Source of the DNA: Albula goreensis
Lineage: Eukaryota; Chordata; Actinopteri; Albuliformes; Albulidae
Direction of reading: 5' to 3'
DNA length: 64,000 nt
Assembly (NCBI GenBank): GCA_022829145.1
Contig: CM040743.1
Location: 30,989,646-31,053,645 of the forward strand
Below are positions 1 to 12,198 of the stretch, piece by piece. The notes beneath the pieces were generated by a model that saw only the letters and a program-made list of their open reading frames with translations, ran no database searches and was not told the origin of the DNA. The first letter of the stretch is position 1. Each line of letters starts with the position of its first letter. The position numbers and the translations under genes were made by a program.

Positions 1-3000
1 ACTTTTGGATGATTTAACAAGAACCAGGTCGGTTTGAACCAAAACATTTTTTCAGTACATTACAGCGAAACCTAACAGGAGGGTTAAACAGCTGCAGGTT
101 GTTTAGCAGGTGTGAAGTCATAAACAGTATTCCAAACTCTTTGTTGTAATGAGTGGATGACTTATTGTAAAAGTTTAATGGAATCAAGTGAATGCAGAAA
201 TCACAGCAGAAAGGGAGTAGCTATAACTCAGCAATTGTGAGTTATACGTTCTGAATACTGTACCCTGTGGATATGTAATCATACAGCAGTCTGTTAAATC
301 TAGGAAAAAAAAACTACAAAGGTTTCATAGATGTTCTGTAATTTCCAGACTTAAGTTTCTGCCTTCTCAATTTCATGCTGCAGGAAAATGGCTGAGACTA
401 TGCTGTTGTTACTGGGATGTCAACTTATAAAGATACTGTTACAACCAGACTGCCTTGTCCTTGAATATGTGCAAAAAAGTTAACCTGACCACTTCCACAG
501 TGGTAAGGAATAACAAAGTATGTGCACAAAGGTGAAAACTCAAAATTTAAGTGGAGCACAGCTGATACATACACCACACTTGAAGAAAACAGTTTTGGCC
601 TGGTGCCAAGATGTTTTCCGCTATTTACTCTGAGTCCTGACCAGTTCCAGTGACATGGTCCAAAAAGCAAGAGTTGATTTTAATGTAATATACCTTGATA
701 TACTGTAATATTTTAATATGACAGGTACTGAATTTAGAATTTTTTTATGGCAGCAACTAAGTATTCTCCAGTTCACACATTTAAGACATACGCACTTCAG
801 TTTCCTGTAGAAATATTATTTGGGACACATTCTGCTACTCATTAGCCTGTAGACTGGGCATTATTATTCAGATTCATGCTCTCGGTGCTTAAGGGAGGAA
901 GTCTAAGAGTCTTAGTGGAACCCTGCACCACATGCGCAGAGTTCAATGAGGTGAAAGGTCAACCAGAGCTGACTGCAGCAAATTAAAAGGTGACAAGAGG
1001 AAGTCGCTTTGACTGTGGAACTTCACTGCATTCATTTGAGAGGCCTGTCCATGCTGATGCAGTAAAGATAATGGAACTGGAACTATACTTTATGTTGGCT
1101 ATATAGAACATATAAATGGTGTGACTTAAATGTAATGACTGTGGACAATTTGGAGTATGAACTGTTTAATTCCAAAGCAAAAATGCAAGAACACTTGCCT
1201 GGCAGGATTTTAAAAATGAATTTAAACCAATACTACCCAATACCAATACTTCATTTTATTCTTTCAGGCAAGGAAGAACACATTAAAAATGAATGGCAGT
1301 ATATCATGAACAGGCATTGATTTGTAGCCTGGCCATGGTGGCAAATCAATCTAAAATTTTAAAAATATTTTAATGTAATCCTAAAGGTAATAATGTCATC
1401 CTTGCTAAAGGATGCTTTCAGCTTTCAGCAGCTGCTGTGACTCTGTGCAGTGTACATTTTCAAAACAGTTTGGCATCATCAAAGCTACATGCAAAACGAG
1501 CAAGTCCAGTTCCATTCCTCTAGAGCAGAGTGGACCAACCAACCTACTGACCGATATCATGTTCGGGATATTCACCCTCTTCCACTGTGAAGAGCAAGCG
1601 GGCTCGAAACTTTAAAGCAGTTTGTAAAACAAGAACAGCGAGGGTTGGAGTGTTATAGGACAGAAAAGGCACAAAGGCATTTCAATCTTTGCTGAAGCTA
1701 TGACCACCGAATCCCATCTCTCCATAGCGTGCCATTACTTTGATGATGCCTGGAAAGAACCTAACTATGTTTCACAGACATAAGATTTTCTAGAAAGACA
1801 CATCACAGAAAAAATTGGAAGAACAGCTGAGGGCGCTTACAGATGAGTGGGAGGTATTTTCATTCATAATCACACACATATTATTTTGTGAAATTGTAAT
1901 TGGATTATTACACACAAGGAAAAAAAGTGCCTCCACATGAAAATCTGTTGAAAACTTCCAAATCACAAATGGCTACCTCTGTGTGTGACATTACCCCATC
2001 CATGCTCATGCAACCCTGGACTCATTTCCTTTTGAAATTTCAGAGCATGTGACCTTAACCTGATGGATGACCAACAATTAACAAAGTGTAACTACTTTTT
2101 CTTAAACTAAATTAGTGTTAACTGAGCTGTTCTGCACTTAGTACACAAGTATGATTCTTGCATCAACCGCAAGGAATGAACAGAGGGACATGGGATGGAT
2201 TCCAAATCATGATCAAACACGATAAAAAAACAGTGTGTCAATCTTCATAAAATTCAGTCACAGTTCCAATCACAACAGCCTGCCTATCATAAATGTACAC
2301 ATAACAGGAGGACAACAGAACAGAATGTGATCCTGGCAGGATAGCAGGCTACTACAATCCAATAGGAATGGGTCTGTACAGTCCCACTCCAAACCCATGT
2401 GTAAAGTAAATAATCCCCCCAGGTATTTTACCCTCAGACATAAACGCTTCAGGAAAGCCATACGACTGCTTGAGAGAATTCATAATTATGAAACGAATTA
2501 CAACTTTCGAATCTACACAAAATTGAGAACCAACTGACTTGGTAGGCCGGCCAAGACGTTTCCTGAAAAATTCAGACACGAAAAGCAGGAAATTGCAGAG
2601 CATGACTTCTGTTCAAATAGATATAATTATATACAGCGAGCGATCATGATATGCCAGCCCTGCCTTAGCCAAACACTGCTGGAGGGACTTATTGTCTGGA
2701 GTGACGCTATATGGCCTACCTTTCTGAGTCATAAAGTAAACAAACAGCTACTTCCTTTACCTTGTGTCTTCAAACACAATGGTGGTAAAGCCAGTGACAA
2801 ATTCAGATTACTCATGTCAAAAAATGAGGCATGATAGCTGTCAACAAATGCCGGAAAAATTTCAACTGAAAATTTTATGTGATCAACAGTGGGGACTTCT
2901 AACAAAGAATTCCAGAAATATTTTGAAATACTGTGAAATTAGACATCAGTCCCAAGTGAAATTGGATATCAAAAAGCAAACAATAACTTTGCTAAGTTAA

Positions 3001-4182
3001 ACACCCACTTGTGTATAGATGCCATTACATATTTGTGAGAGATTTATAATGCAGGTGTGGTTAGAGGTCTTTTGGGGTCACTAAGGATGTAATTGAAATA
3101 AACATTTCTAGTTCAGATCAAAGTGGTCATGAGCTTCAGCCTCAAACACATTTGTCATTTTGAGAATGTATCAGATTGTTTACATAGTTATCAGTATGTA
3201 TAATCATTTAAAACCAATGTAATATTCACCCTACTCATAACACACCTCAGAATCTTGGATGGTCATACAGAATAAGAGCCTGCAGTGAAGCACTCCATTG
3301 GCTGATAATGAGTCATCACTATTTCATTGACCAGGGGTTCTATAGATGGGAATATAAACTAAATCCCACCAGTGTGTCTAACATGTGTGCCTGTACTGTT
3401 CTGTCCAGTTAAGGATCCCATTATAAACGCTTCTATAAACACAGATCTATAACTAAAATGTGCACAGCACATTACAATTTCAATTAAAAATAACACAAAT
3501 AAATATGATTTATATTCTTGTTCCAGCAACCAAATAAAATGTAGAATGATTGAAGATGCACTGGTGGGCTACTCTCCAGTAAATAAAGTTAGTATGGGTC
3601 CAAGTGTATGGGTCCAAGTCCTCTAAATGAGATCACAGGCCTCGGTCATGACCTGGATGCTTTAGACTGGAGTATTCACTTTGTATCACTCGTCACATAA
3701 TATTTATATGTTTTTCTATTCTATTCATGACATGATAGTTACGATTGAAACACAACAACCATGTACGGAAATCCTGTTTACCATTTAGCACATATTTGTT
3801 CTGTACCGTGAATGCCTGGCACAGAGTCAATCAGGATCACGAGTTTATTTTAAAACTCTGATCAACGGAAGCTGCACCTTGTTCTTTTTTTCGACAGTAC
3901 GGAAATAGTCTGTGTGGGCCGCACTACAATAAAGGTCTTCTGTTTAAATATTTATCCGCGGACAACAATGTGGGCGTGATACTTAGAAGAGTATTGATGA
4001 AATCCTGGAAGTCAGATGTCACATGAAACTGACATTATTCCTAGAAAAATGGGAAATTAGCACAATAGAATATAATCAGTACATTGTGCAGGTGCCTCTA
4101 CCACAGGCATTGATATAGGTATATATAATTCAGTGTTTAAAAGATGGTGGGCAACACAATAAGAAGGAACATTACACTTTAG
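1..4182. other. SPIDR intron 5, no gene seen
   Basis: AT-rich intronic DNA. Open frames here (for example 2352-2603 on the minus strand) lack splice-consistent or family similarity. No further SPIDR exon recognised. Confidence 0.5.
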
Positions 4183-4532
4183 CACTGGGGTTCCCTAAGA
4201 GGAGGTCGGGACCCCCCGGGGGTTCGCGAGATTATTTCCAGAATCAAAAATCTGATGATGCATAGTGCCCACCCATCTCATTAAGTAAGTTTAACGTTAC
4301 TTTATTACAATAAAAAAGAATGCATTTATGGTTGTTAGGCTATTTTGTTCTTTTGTGATATTGAAGCGCCATTCCCTGTATGAATAGGCCTATTTGTGTG
4401 TATGTGTGATGTGTGTGTGCGTGAAAGTTTGTATTCTTCAACCACCTCCAGGGATATGTAGGGGTCGCTGGTCTCTGGCGCCGTTATTTTGGGGGTCATG
4501 GGCTGAAAAGTTAGGGAATCCCTTCTTTAGTG
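4183..4532. mobile_element. hAT-like non-autonomous element
   Basis: Degenerate terminal inverted repeats: CACTGGGGTTCCCTAA at the left and TTAGGGAATCCC...TAGTG at the right, with internal copies of GGGACCCCC and GGGGGTCATGGG near each end. About 350 bp, no coding capacity. Class assigned from the CA...TG ends and the 'GGTTCCCTA' motif; the target duplication is not clear. Confidence 0.5.
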
Positions 4533-5097
4533 TACATTATGGTACACCCGTCTGAAAATCTGTTTCTCCAAATGTTTATTTAACCATAATTTATAGTGCC
4601 ACATTTTCAGTCTTTGATGATGAAAATGCCACAGAATTTTACACAGCTTAATCATCCTTTATTCTATGTTGAAGTGGAACTATTTGCTAGCTGAGAATAA
4701 AACAGGACTGCTTCAGATATATGTAATACTGGCTCCATCTAGTGGTACAATACCAGCAACGAATGGTACAGCCACAGACATTCACACCAGAGGTCCCTGT
4801 GAAAAGTATCATTTTGAGTTTCATTTTTTACAGTGTGTAGTAAAAAGTTTAATTTTTTTCTGTGAATATTCTTTCATCTTAAAATAAGCCAAATGTACTG
4901 AATGAGTGATTAAAATGTGTCTCATATTCCCATTCTGGAGGAATTGGATAATTTGGTACCAGTTCTGAAAAGAAACAGGCACCTGACACCACCATATATA
5001 CCAAAAAATATCAACTGAAGCAAAAAAAATGATCAAAATCATGCGGTTCAATATTTCTGACCGCTTACAAGAGGGCAATATACAGAGATAAAATCTA

Positions 5098-5445
5098 CAT
5101 ACAGTGCTGTGAGACAGTATTTGCTCCCTTCCTGATTTTCCAATAGCAAGTCTAGCCTTGTTCAATCACCTGAATCTCATTTTTGATGACAAACTGTTGA
5201 TTTCTTTGTTTCAGCACTAAGGGGGAAATTACTTTTTCACAGGGGCAATATGGGTAATTGGGGACTTTCACTATTGAATGAAATAAAATGATGTAATGTA
5301 AAAACTGATGATGTAAAAACTATGTTTTATGTTTGTTTGGGTTTCCCTAATATTTTCTAACATCTGAACTGAAACCATTTAGTGAGAAAAATATGCAACA
5401 AAAGAGGAAATCAAGTGGAAATGTTTTTTCATGGCACTGTAATTT
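5098..5445. mobile_element. Terminal-inverted-repeat element, non-autonomous
   Basis: Begins TACAGTGCTGTGAGACAGTA and ends TTTTTTCATGGCACTGTA, imperfect inverted repeats flanked by TA. Sequence such as AGTATTTGCTCCCTTCCTGA is typical of a very common fish DNA transposon, here internally deleted. It lies in SPIDR intron 5. Confidence 0.6.
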
Positions 5446-6520
5446 AAAACTTAGAACACCAATTGCACCATAACTTATACTGCATTCGTAGTTCTAAAAT
5501 TCAATCCTACATTGGAATGAATTAGCAAAATACACATTGTAAATGTAGCATAATTCAGGTATAAATATTGAATTCATTCATCTGTGAATGCAGTATTTAT
5601 GGCATACATACTAATTCTGTCCGATTTCAATTTCAAGTCCAATTTGAATTTGTAAAAATGATGAACTCTCTGAAGTTCCAAACCACTTGAATGTGTAAAA
5701 GCAAGTTCTGAATTTGAATAGTATTCTCTGGCAACATCAATATGTGGCTTCACAGGCCTAATGTCATTCCTAATCTTGCAGCCAGTTCTGTTGCTTGCAC
5801 GTGTGCCAGATATTAACCAGTCCTGTGGCATCATTCCAGAAAACACAGAGCCAGCGCAGTACATTGATACATGAGGACATTTGGACGTGGATTATTTCAT
5901 CATATACTGCGTTTACATGTTTATGTTTGAGGTAATCTGCTTTAGACTTACACTTTTTCATGAACAAATGTTGCATTTTCAAAACCGTCATTAAAGTAAA
6001 TGATGCACCATGTTTTCATTTTGATTCATTCAACATGTGTGACTAATAAAATCTGTTTCCCAGTCAGTCATGCACACCAGCTGTTTCCTATCAGTGATTT
6101 TCCCACTAGTGAATAAAACACACAAAGAACTTTCTAAACATTCTGCATGCTGCTTTCACATGTTAATAATATGCAAATGTCAAGTTTGAATATAATTACA
6201 ATGTTGATCATTTTTGTTAATAACTTTTGAATAGTATTCTTGGGGACAACTGACGCCCTAGTAAATATGTATAACTCCAAACTCAAAAACGTGGAACACT
6301 TTGCGAACAATGCAATGTACATTCTCCTTTAAAAAAGATAGGAATCTCACTACATGCTACCTTGTTACCTAAAACAGACAATAAATCACAAAAGAAAAAA
6401 TGGATGTCTTTACTGAGTGGTAAATTACTATGCATTTAATGCTCAAAACAGAAATTTAATAGTCTGTTTAATACATTTTATTTACATTTTAATAAGTTAA
6501 CTTCAATTAACTGCACTTAC

Positions 6521-6648
6521 CTGAATGTGTTTTGGTGAGTGTTTTTGTTCCTTAGATGGCGAATCAGAGTCAGAAATTTTGGCCAATCTCTCCACCTCTT
6601 CCGTTTCATCATTCAGGTCACTGTCCCAGTCAATCTTGTGAAGTTCTT
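6521..6648 (-). CDS. spidr: SPIDR exon 5
   Basis: 128 bases, residues 145-187, ending in phase 0 at CAG|GTAAGT. Acceptor TGTATGTAG. Encodes EELHKIDWDSDLNDETEE, matching the conserved 'IDW' block of SPIDR. No further exon was recognised between here and position 1, so the following intron exceeds 6.5 kb. Confidence 0.8.
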
Positions 6649-9388
6649 CTACATACAATAATCATACACAATGTTCTGAGTTGTGTGTATGGATATTGTA
6701 TATAATTACTAGAATTAGGGGTCAGCTTTTTTTGTGTTTAAAAGAGCGGCTCAACCACCACCACAACAAAATACAACACACCCAAACCATGAGCTGGTAC
6801 ACCTAAAAAAAGTGTAGTATTTTATTTAGAGACTATTACAATTTAGAAACTATTTAGAGACTTAATTGTTTGCCAAATTTTATGAAATATAGATGATTTT
6901 TTAAAATAAAACCAAACTCAGAAGAAAAATTTTAAAAGTGCAAAAGTGCCTCTGAGAGGCCCACAGGGTAAAGCATTTGCCTGGGAGCCCTGAGCTTGGG
7001 TGTTTAAATCCCAGCCTCGCCTTTTGGGGGTCCACATCGGTAAGAAATCATTAGTTCAAAGGGTGGACAGTGGGTTGGGGTGAATGCTTTTTTCTGGTGT
7101 GTTCACAATGACAAATAGTTTTGGCTCTTCTGAATGTTTATTTTTCAACAAACTATTATTTATACTACTACCATACACTATTTTAGCAAATCATACACAT
7201 GAAATGATATTTAAATGTTGGCACATTACTGTTCTTCTCAAGTATTATTCTCTCCATAACCCATAATGAACAATGAATGAAAGCCTCACAACTTTAACCA
7301 TGGGAGCATCCTCTCTACCTGTTCTTTCTGAAACCCTGGGCCCACACTTAAATGGTCACAGAATTTTGAATCAAACAAAGTAGCATTTGTAAAGATGCCA
7401 GTCATGCTTTGAAAACTTCTGACACTATCTTTAGCAGTAGTTGTGTATGGAGTAGGCCTACTCAAAGTACTCACAACTGGGCAACAGAAAAAAAATATCA
7501 GTTATCTCTGGGTGAATATTTGCTGATATCAATCGGTGCATCCCTACTTAGCAGTGAACACAGACCAAGCCTTTGCTCACCTTCCTCGGGGTAAGTGACA
7601 GAGCTGAACAAGCTTAGGCTTTTGTTGAAGGGGTTTCTGACTCCTTCTTTCTGGTGTCCAGCATTACCCCCTGTGACCTCACTTGGCTGACGCATCTCAC
7701 TGTCAGACAGCTCACTGCCACTGGAGCTCCACTCAATGTCCTCCTTACACGTCCCACTTCCCTTCACTGTACAAATACAGAGTAGCGCATCAACCGATCA
7801 GAGCAAAACAAAAACTCTTACATATTTGCTTAACTGCAAACTGAATTAATTAATACAGTATCTTCTTATGGTAAGGTTTAGTAAGTTTTGAGCAAACAGT
7901 CACACAGTACAATTTATTTAATAATGCTTTCAGGTTTAATAGTTTTACATACCTGGAACTGATACGGATGATAGCATCTGCCTTCCAATTCTATTTTTTT
8001 TCCTAGAAGACCACAAAATCTGAAAAAGATAAATTACTTATTTACTAAATTCATACAGAACAGGAAGTAGTATTAACATCATAATGTTACAGTTTATGCC
8101 ACATTCCAGAGGCAGAAGTTTTCAAGCATCTTACATAAACAATTAGCTTTTGATTTCATAAACTCTTTTGTTTTTTGTCTCTTTTGTCAGTGTTTTGTTT
8201 TTCCACATGGTGATGTATGGAAAAAAATACTTTACATGTGTGCTCCTTTTCTACCTTTTAGAAACAGAAAATCATATTAGGATACGACACGATTCCTCAA
8301 CAGAGACTAACATAGAAAGAATTTATTGCAGATTTGACTTTGATCTTATTTAAAATACTCTTCTGTGTTCCAGTTTTTACACTTATTGATTAAACAGCAC
8401 ATTTTGAGTAAAAACAAAAACAGACAACAGAAGTTTGTCGTTTTCCTCAATATTTAAAAATAAAATACAGCTCACTATCGGTGTTGTTTGGGGGCCAACC
8501 ATCTCTGACCTCATGCTCCATTGGTAACATTTTTCCTACAATTTGGAATATTTTGATATCAATGATTTGACACACAGATGTAAGGATGTTTTTCATATAT
8601 TATTAACTTTATAAATTGAAAAGGTTTTAGTTAAGAACCAAAGTAAAGCCCAACTCTAAATGCACATGGAATAAATTTGAGGGGCTACCTCTTGTCCCGG
8701 AGTTCCCGAGAAGCCTTCTCCACATCGCTCCCATGACTTGGCAGCACAGGAGGGGGTACTTCTGCTCAGAGCAGATGCACTCTTTTTTAACCCATTTTTC
8801 AAATCATCAGGAAAGAGTAAACATCTTTTATCCTTTGATGTTCTCTTTCGCTGAAAAAGGAAATGATCATCGTAATGTGCATAATTACTCAAAACTTGCA
8901 AATCTAGCAAACAACATCTGGATCCAGCTGACCAAGCGAACACACGACACTTTGTGCCCAATTGCCATTATCATCGGCTAGCAATACATAATGCTAGGTT
9001 GATCACCACCTACCGACCGTTTCTTTCATCCAATGTATAGACTTGTGTGGGATCTATGCTGTGATTGCTACTTGCTTGCTAGTAGTAGTAAAACAGCACC
9101 GATTACGGAAGACCAGACAGTGATGTTTGTTGTTAATTTTGCACGTGAAGTTTGTTTAGCTGACTCGCCACATTTACTAGCCCACGTTACATCACATATT
9201 TCAGACAGTTTATATTACATCAGGGAAGCCAGCTAGCTGTATTGAACTTATAGCTAATGGCACGGTTAGCTACCTTATCTTACCGTAGCTATTCTAGCTA
9301 GTGCCTGCTGCTGTCTTCTCAGTATTACCGACAGTAGGTAGGTAACTGTCTTCTCACAGCAACAACTTACCGTATTGAAATTAGACAT
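6521..9388 (-). CDS. spidr: SPIDR, 5' part (exons 1-5), continues beyond the left edge
   Basis: Scaffold protein involved in DNA repair (formerly KIAA0146), a nuclear protein that in mammals links BLM helicase and RAD51 in homologous recombination. Five exons join in frame on the minus strand: 9388-9371, 8850-8689, 8019-7953, 7766-7581 and 6648-6521, giving 187 codons. All borders are GT-AG and phases agree. The match to human SPIDR is by short shared blocks in the right order: WERCGEGF in exon 2 (human LRCGEGF), DIEWSSSGSELSD in exon 4 (human DITWSSSGSDLSD) and EELHKIDWDSD in exon 5 (human DELQFIDWEID). The N-terminus is basic (RKRTSKDKR), a possible nuclear signal, and the rest is serine- and acid-rich, probably disordered. 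The start is the ATG of a six-codon first exon. The conserved C-terminal half is outside the window. Identification rests on remembered human sequence; I am fairly confident. Confidence 0.82.
6947..7023 (+). repeat. tRNA-like SINE remnant
   Basis: GGCCCACAGGGTAAAGCA resembles an A box and GGGTGTTTAAATCCC a B box at about the right distance. The tail is not preserved. In SPIDR intron 4. Confidence 0.3.
7581..7766 (-). CDS. spidr: SPIDR exon 4
   Basis: 186 bases, residues 83-145. Acceptor TTTGTACAG, donor GAAG|GTGAGC. Contains DIEWSSSGSELSDSE, the best match to SPIDR in the window; the acid/serine run resembles a casein-kinase-2 or SUMO-interaction type patch (inference). Confidence 0.85.
7953..8019 (-). 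CDS. spidr: SPIDR exon 3
   Basis: 67 bases, residues 61-83, phase 0 in and phase 1 out. Acceptor CTTTTTCAG, donor CAG|GTATGT. Product is basic, with SSRKKNRIGRQ. Placed by splice sites and frame rather than by strong similarity. Confidence 0.65.
8689..8850 (-). CDS. spidr: SPIDR exon 2
   Basis: Acceptor TTTTTCAG before CGA, donor GAG|GTAGCC. 54 codons, residues 7-60. Begins with the basic stretch RKRTSKDKRC and ends with WERCGEGFSGTPGQE, the block shared with human SPIDR. Confidence 0.8.
9371..9388 (-). CDS. spidr: SPIDR exon 1 (start codon, 6 codons)
   Basis: Encodes MSNFNT and ends in ACG|GTAAG, a strong donor, phase 0. The short coding part of a mostly untranslated first exon; an inverted CCAAT box lies about 220 bp upstream at 9606-9610. 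Confidence 0.65.
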
Positions 9389-9720
9389 GTTAGGTTTTGA
9401 CACGCGTAGTTTCTTAATATATAATAGCGGTAACAAACATGTAGCTCCTTTATATATTAATAAACGTAGTCTTCTTTATAAGTTTACTATGAAGTAAACT
9501 TATTATTGCTACATGCTATAAAAAGGCTCGTGTTAGCGTAGCATATTTATAAGATAGACTTCGGTTCATTTTGTGGTTTGCGCGTTTGTTGTAGGAAGGC
9601 GAATCATTGGCCAAAATTTCAGGAAGCTAATGAAATAGGAAGACTGAAGCTTTGTGGGTAATGCAGTGACAACATGTTGCAAAACGCCTTGTCTGTGTGT
9701 ACACGCGCTAACAAATTGGC
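9389..9720 (-). promoter_or_regulatory. spidr: SPIDR promoter and 5' leader region
   Basis: Upstream of the SPIDR start codon. On the minus strand there is a CCAAT box at 9610-9606. A CpG-containing stretch, GTTTGCGCGTTTG, lies at about 9577-9589, and CpGs are more frequent than in neighbouring DNA. No TATA box is placed well for a start site. The transcription start is not determined. Confidence 0.4.
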
Positions 9721-9937
9721 AATAAAGCCACTGGACTACAGCTTTTACTGTAGCAAATTGTTTTCACAAGTATATTCATTGAGTTTTATTAATTTCCATT
9801 ACTTTTAGTTGTAGTCAAGTTCATTGCATACATATATAAGCTAATTTAATATATATATATATAAAAATATTATATGTCTCCTTTTCCCTTACACATAAGA
9901 AAGTTCATTCATACATCAGTCTGTTCAAGGTGTAATT

Positions 9938-10390
9938 TCATCTTGTTTTGTTTTTTTTTTGTATTTTTTTCTTTTTTTTTGGACAAGACCAGATACAATG
10001 TGCATAATCTCGTATGATGATTCTACATTTGGGACACAGTGGGTAGGGTTTTGTGTTTGATTTAGTTGTAATGTATGGACAGTGCAAGATCCAAAATTGT
10101 GTTGCTCTGGCTCCGATACAGAATAAAATTTTCTGGACAGATTTCCACACCAGATTTTACTCCTCTGCATCAAAGAGCCAGCATTTGCAGCCAACAGGAG
10201 GGTTCCCTCCTTTTCGAGAGCCATCCAATGCGGATTTTATTTTGCCAAAATACCAGTAATTTTGGACAATCTTATCAATAATCCTATTAAGAGTGTGATG
10301 AAAAGCACAGAGTGACTGACTGACTAAATAAGTATGGTATTGAGCCTCTGAAAGAGCAAAACAGCCCAAAACCATCATCGTCATGCCACT
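9938..10390 (-). mobile_element. L1-type LINE fragment, C-terminal end
   Basis: Minus-strand frames contain PLCPKCRIIIRDYAHCIWSC followed by PK, the zinc-knuckle-like end of L1 ORF2 (CPKC ... H-x-x-W-x-CPK). Upstream there is a frameshift from NYWYFGKIKSALDGSRKGG. A 3' A-rich tail (T-rich on the plus strand, 9950-9980) marks the end of the insertion. Truncated and dead. Confidence 0.6.
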
Positions 10391-11989
10391 GTTGTAACAT
10401 CATGGATCTAAGGATTCTTTGATGTGGGAATCTGCATAGCTAATGTCCTATTGATTCAGTGGGAAAGTAGTGAGAAGGAACCCTAGTTTGAAGTATTCCC
10501 ATATCTGTAGAGATGCAGTGGTGACAGTCTTGTGGTGAAAGGCATTTGCTCTTTCAGAAACTCAATACCATTTTCTAATGTGGCCAATCATGTAGCTTAC
10601 ACCATGCTTTTCATAATATGCTTCATATAATCATTTATCATATTGTCCTGAGCTATTGACTTTTTTCATCTCTGACCTGCTATCCCACTTTTATCTCTAT
10701 TCGATAATATTTGTATATGTCACCACACAAGCTGTTTAAAATGTGTATCTGTATCTCTATTAGAAAATGAGGCTAACTGCAATACGTATTGGTAGGGTAA
10801 AATGAACCACTGACTCAACTTGCCTCAGGCCTTTTGACGCATTTTTTTTTTTTGATGATGTATGAAAAGTATTCATATGTTATTGTAGCTTTATAACACA
10901 CCAAGATGTATGAAAAGTATTTTCAAACCTAGCTTTGTTTGTGAAGAGAGAATAATACATTGTCATAATTACTTCTACAATATTGTTTGTGTTATTGAAC
11001 CCATTGGTAACCTAATTTTTGCATTACATTTCTAACCATTTTTGAATGCTGCTTATTCCATCACTAATAGACATAAATCCTTTACATTTTCAGCACTGAT
11101 ACAATATTCCACACTAATACATTATGTAAATAAATAAACTTAATATGCCCTAATCTTCTGAATGTGAAGCCATAAGTCATGAATCATAGTCCTACACATT
11201 TTTGTGCAACTAAGTATGTTTATCAAAATCACAAAATTTATCATAGCTGTATATACACAAAGTGTAATCCATGTAAAAGGAGTAATAAAACATCTAGTCA
11301 TGACCAGAGTGTATAATTTACAAGTGTGATCATGATTTCTTCCACAGTGATTTGTTTTGAAGTCTTTTTGATGACCAAGCCCCTGTCCCACATGCCAGTG
11401 TGGATCTTTATAGTTTCCAACAATATTCTATTGCAATGTGTATAATATGTGGTCTTGAATGCGGTGTTGATCATGAGTGTGTGTCTCACACTTAAAGTAC
11501 TTACTGTCAGGAAACCACAGTATATTACATCAAAACACTTTGTGTGAGAGGTTTATGCAATGCTCATTCACATTAAGCAATAACCACACCAAATTTTTAT
11601 AATCTCAGTGAATTCATGCCTTTATAGTTGTATGACATATTACATTTTTGCAAAGTATAAATGCTCAACACTTCTCATGATATGTAATGTATACATGTGC
11701 ATAGCCATTTCAACACATATGAAAGCAAAACTTAATTTACTCATAATTAATTTAAGATGAAGTGTATGCATATACACTTGCACACATTTCCACATTGATT
11801 TTTACAATATTAACAATAAGAAAATTAGGACTTTTCTAAAACACAAACAGCATTACAGAAAATCTGTGGCATATTTGCTTGTGATCTGACTGTAACAAAA
11901 CTGGAATTTTCTAATAATAATCACAATACAGACTAAATGGCATCTGCCCGCACCCAACTTCTAAAATCTAGCAAGGCAGGTTCTTCCCA
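10391..11989. other. Intergenic DNA between SPIDR and the EPT1-like gene
   Basis: AT-rich, no exon, no clear repeat beyond short duplicated words (ATGTATGAAAAGTAT occurs at about 10858 and 10905). Confidence 0.45.
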
Positions 11990-12141
11990 CCTGATTCCAA
12001 TCAGGAAGTGACGTACATGATACACAAGTTGATGGTGTGGAGATTCGTGCAGATGGAATTCTGACCGCGGTCCTTGTCACGCCCCACCAACATCGGGAAA
12101 ATTACAGTGTGCGAAAACTGGCAAGCATAAGCACAAGAAAT
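11990..12141 (+). promoter_or_regulatory. EPT1-like core promoter: CCAAT, ETS and CRE motifs packed in 20 bp
   Basis: Directly upstream of the start codon. CCAATCA at 11997-12003, an ETS-type core (GGAAG, 12004-12008) and a CRE-like TGACGTAC (12009-12016) follow one another without spacing. A GC/KLF-type CACGCCCCACC lies at about 12079-12089. No TATA box. This arrangement is typical of housekeeping promoters; the start site would fall around 12030-12100 (inference). Confidence 0.5.
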
Positions 12142-12198
12142 ATGTTTAACTACAATTATGTTACGTCGCAGCAACTTGCTGGTTTCGACAAATACAAG
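12142..12198 (+). CDS. EPT1-like exon 1
   Basis: 19 codons starting [19 protein letters not shown], same length and pattern as the first 19 residues of SELENOI. Donor AAG|GTAAAA, phase 0. Start chosen because the ATG gives the family's exact N-terminal length. Confidence 0.9.
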
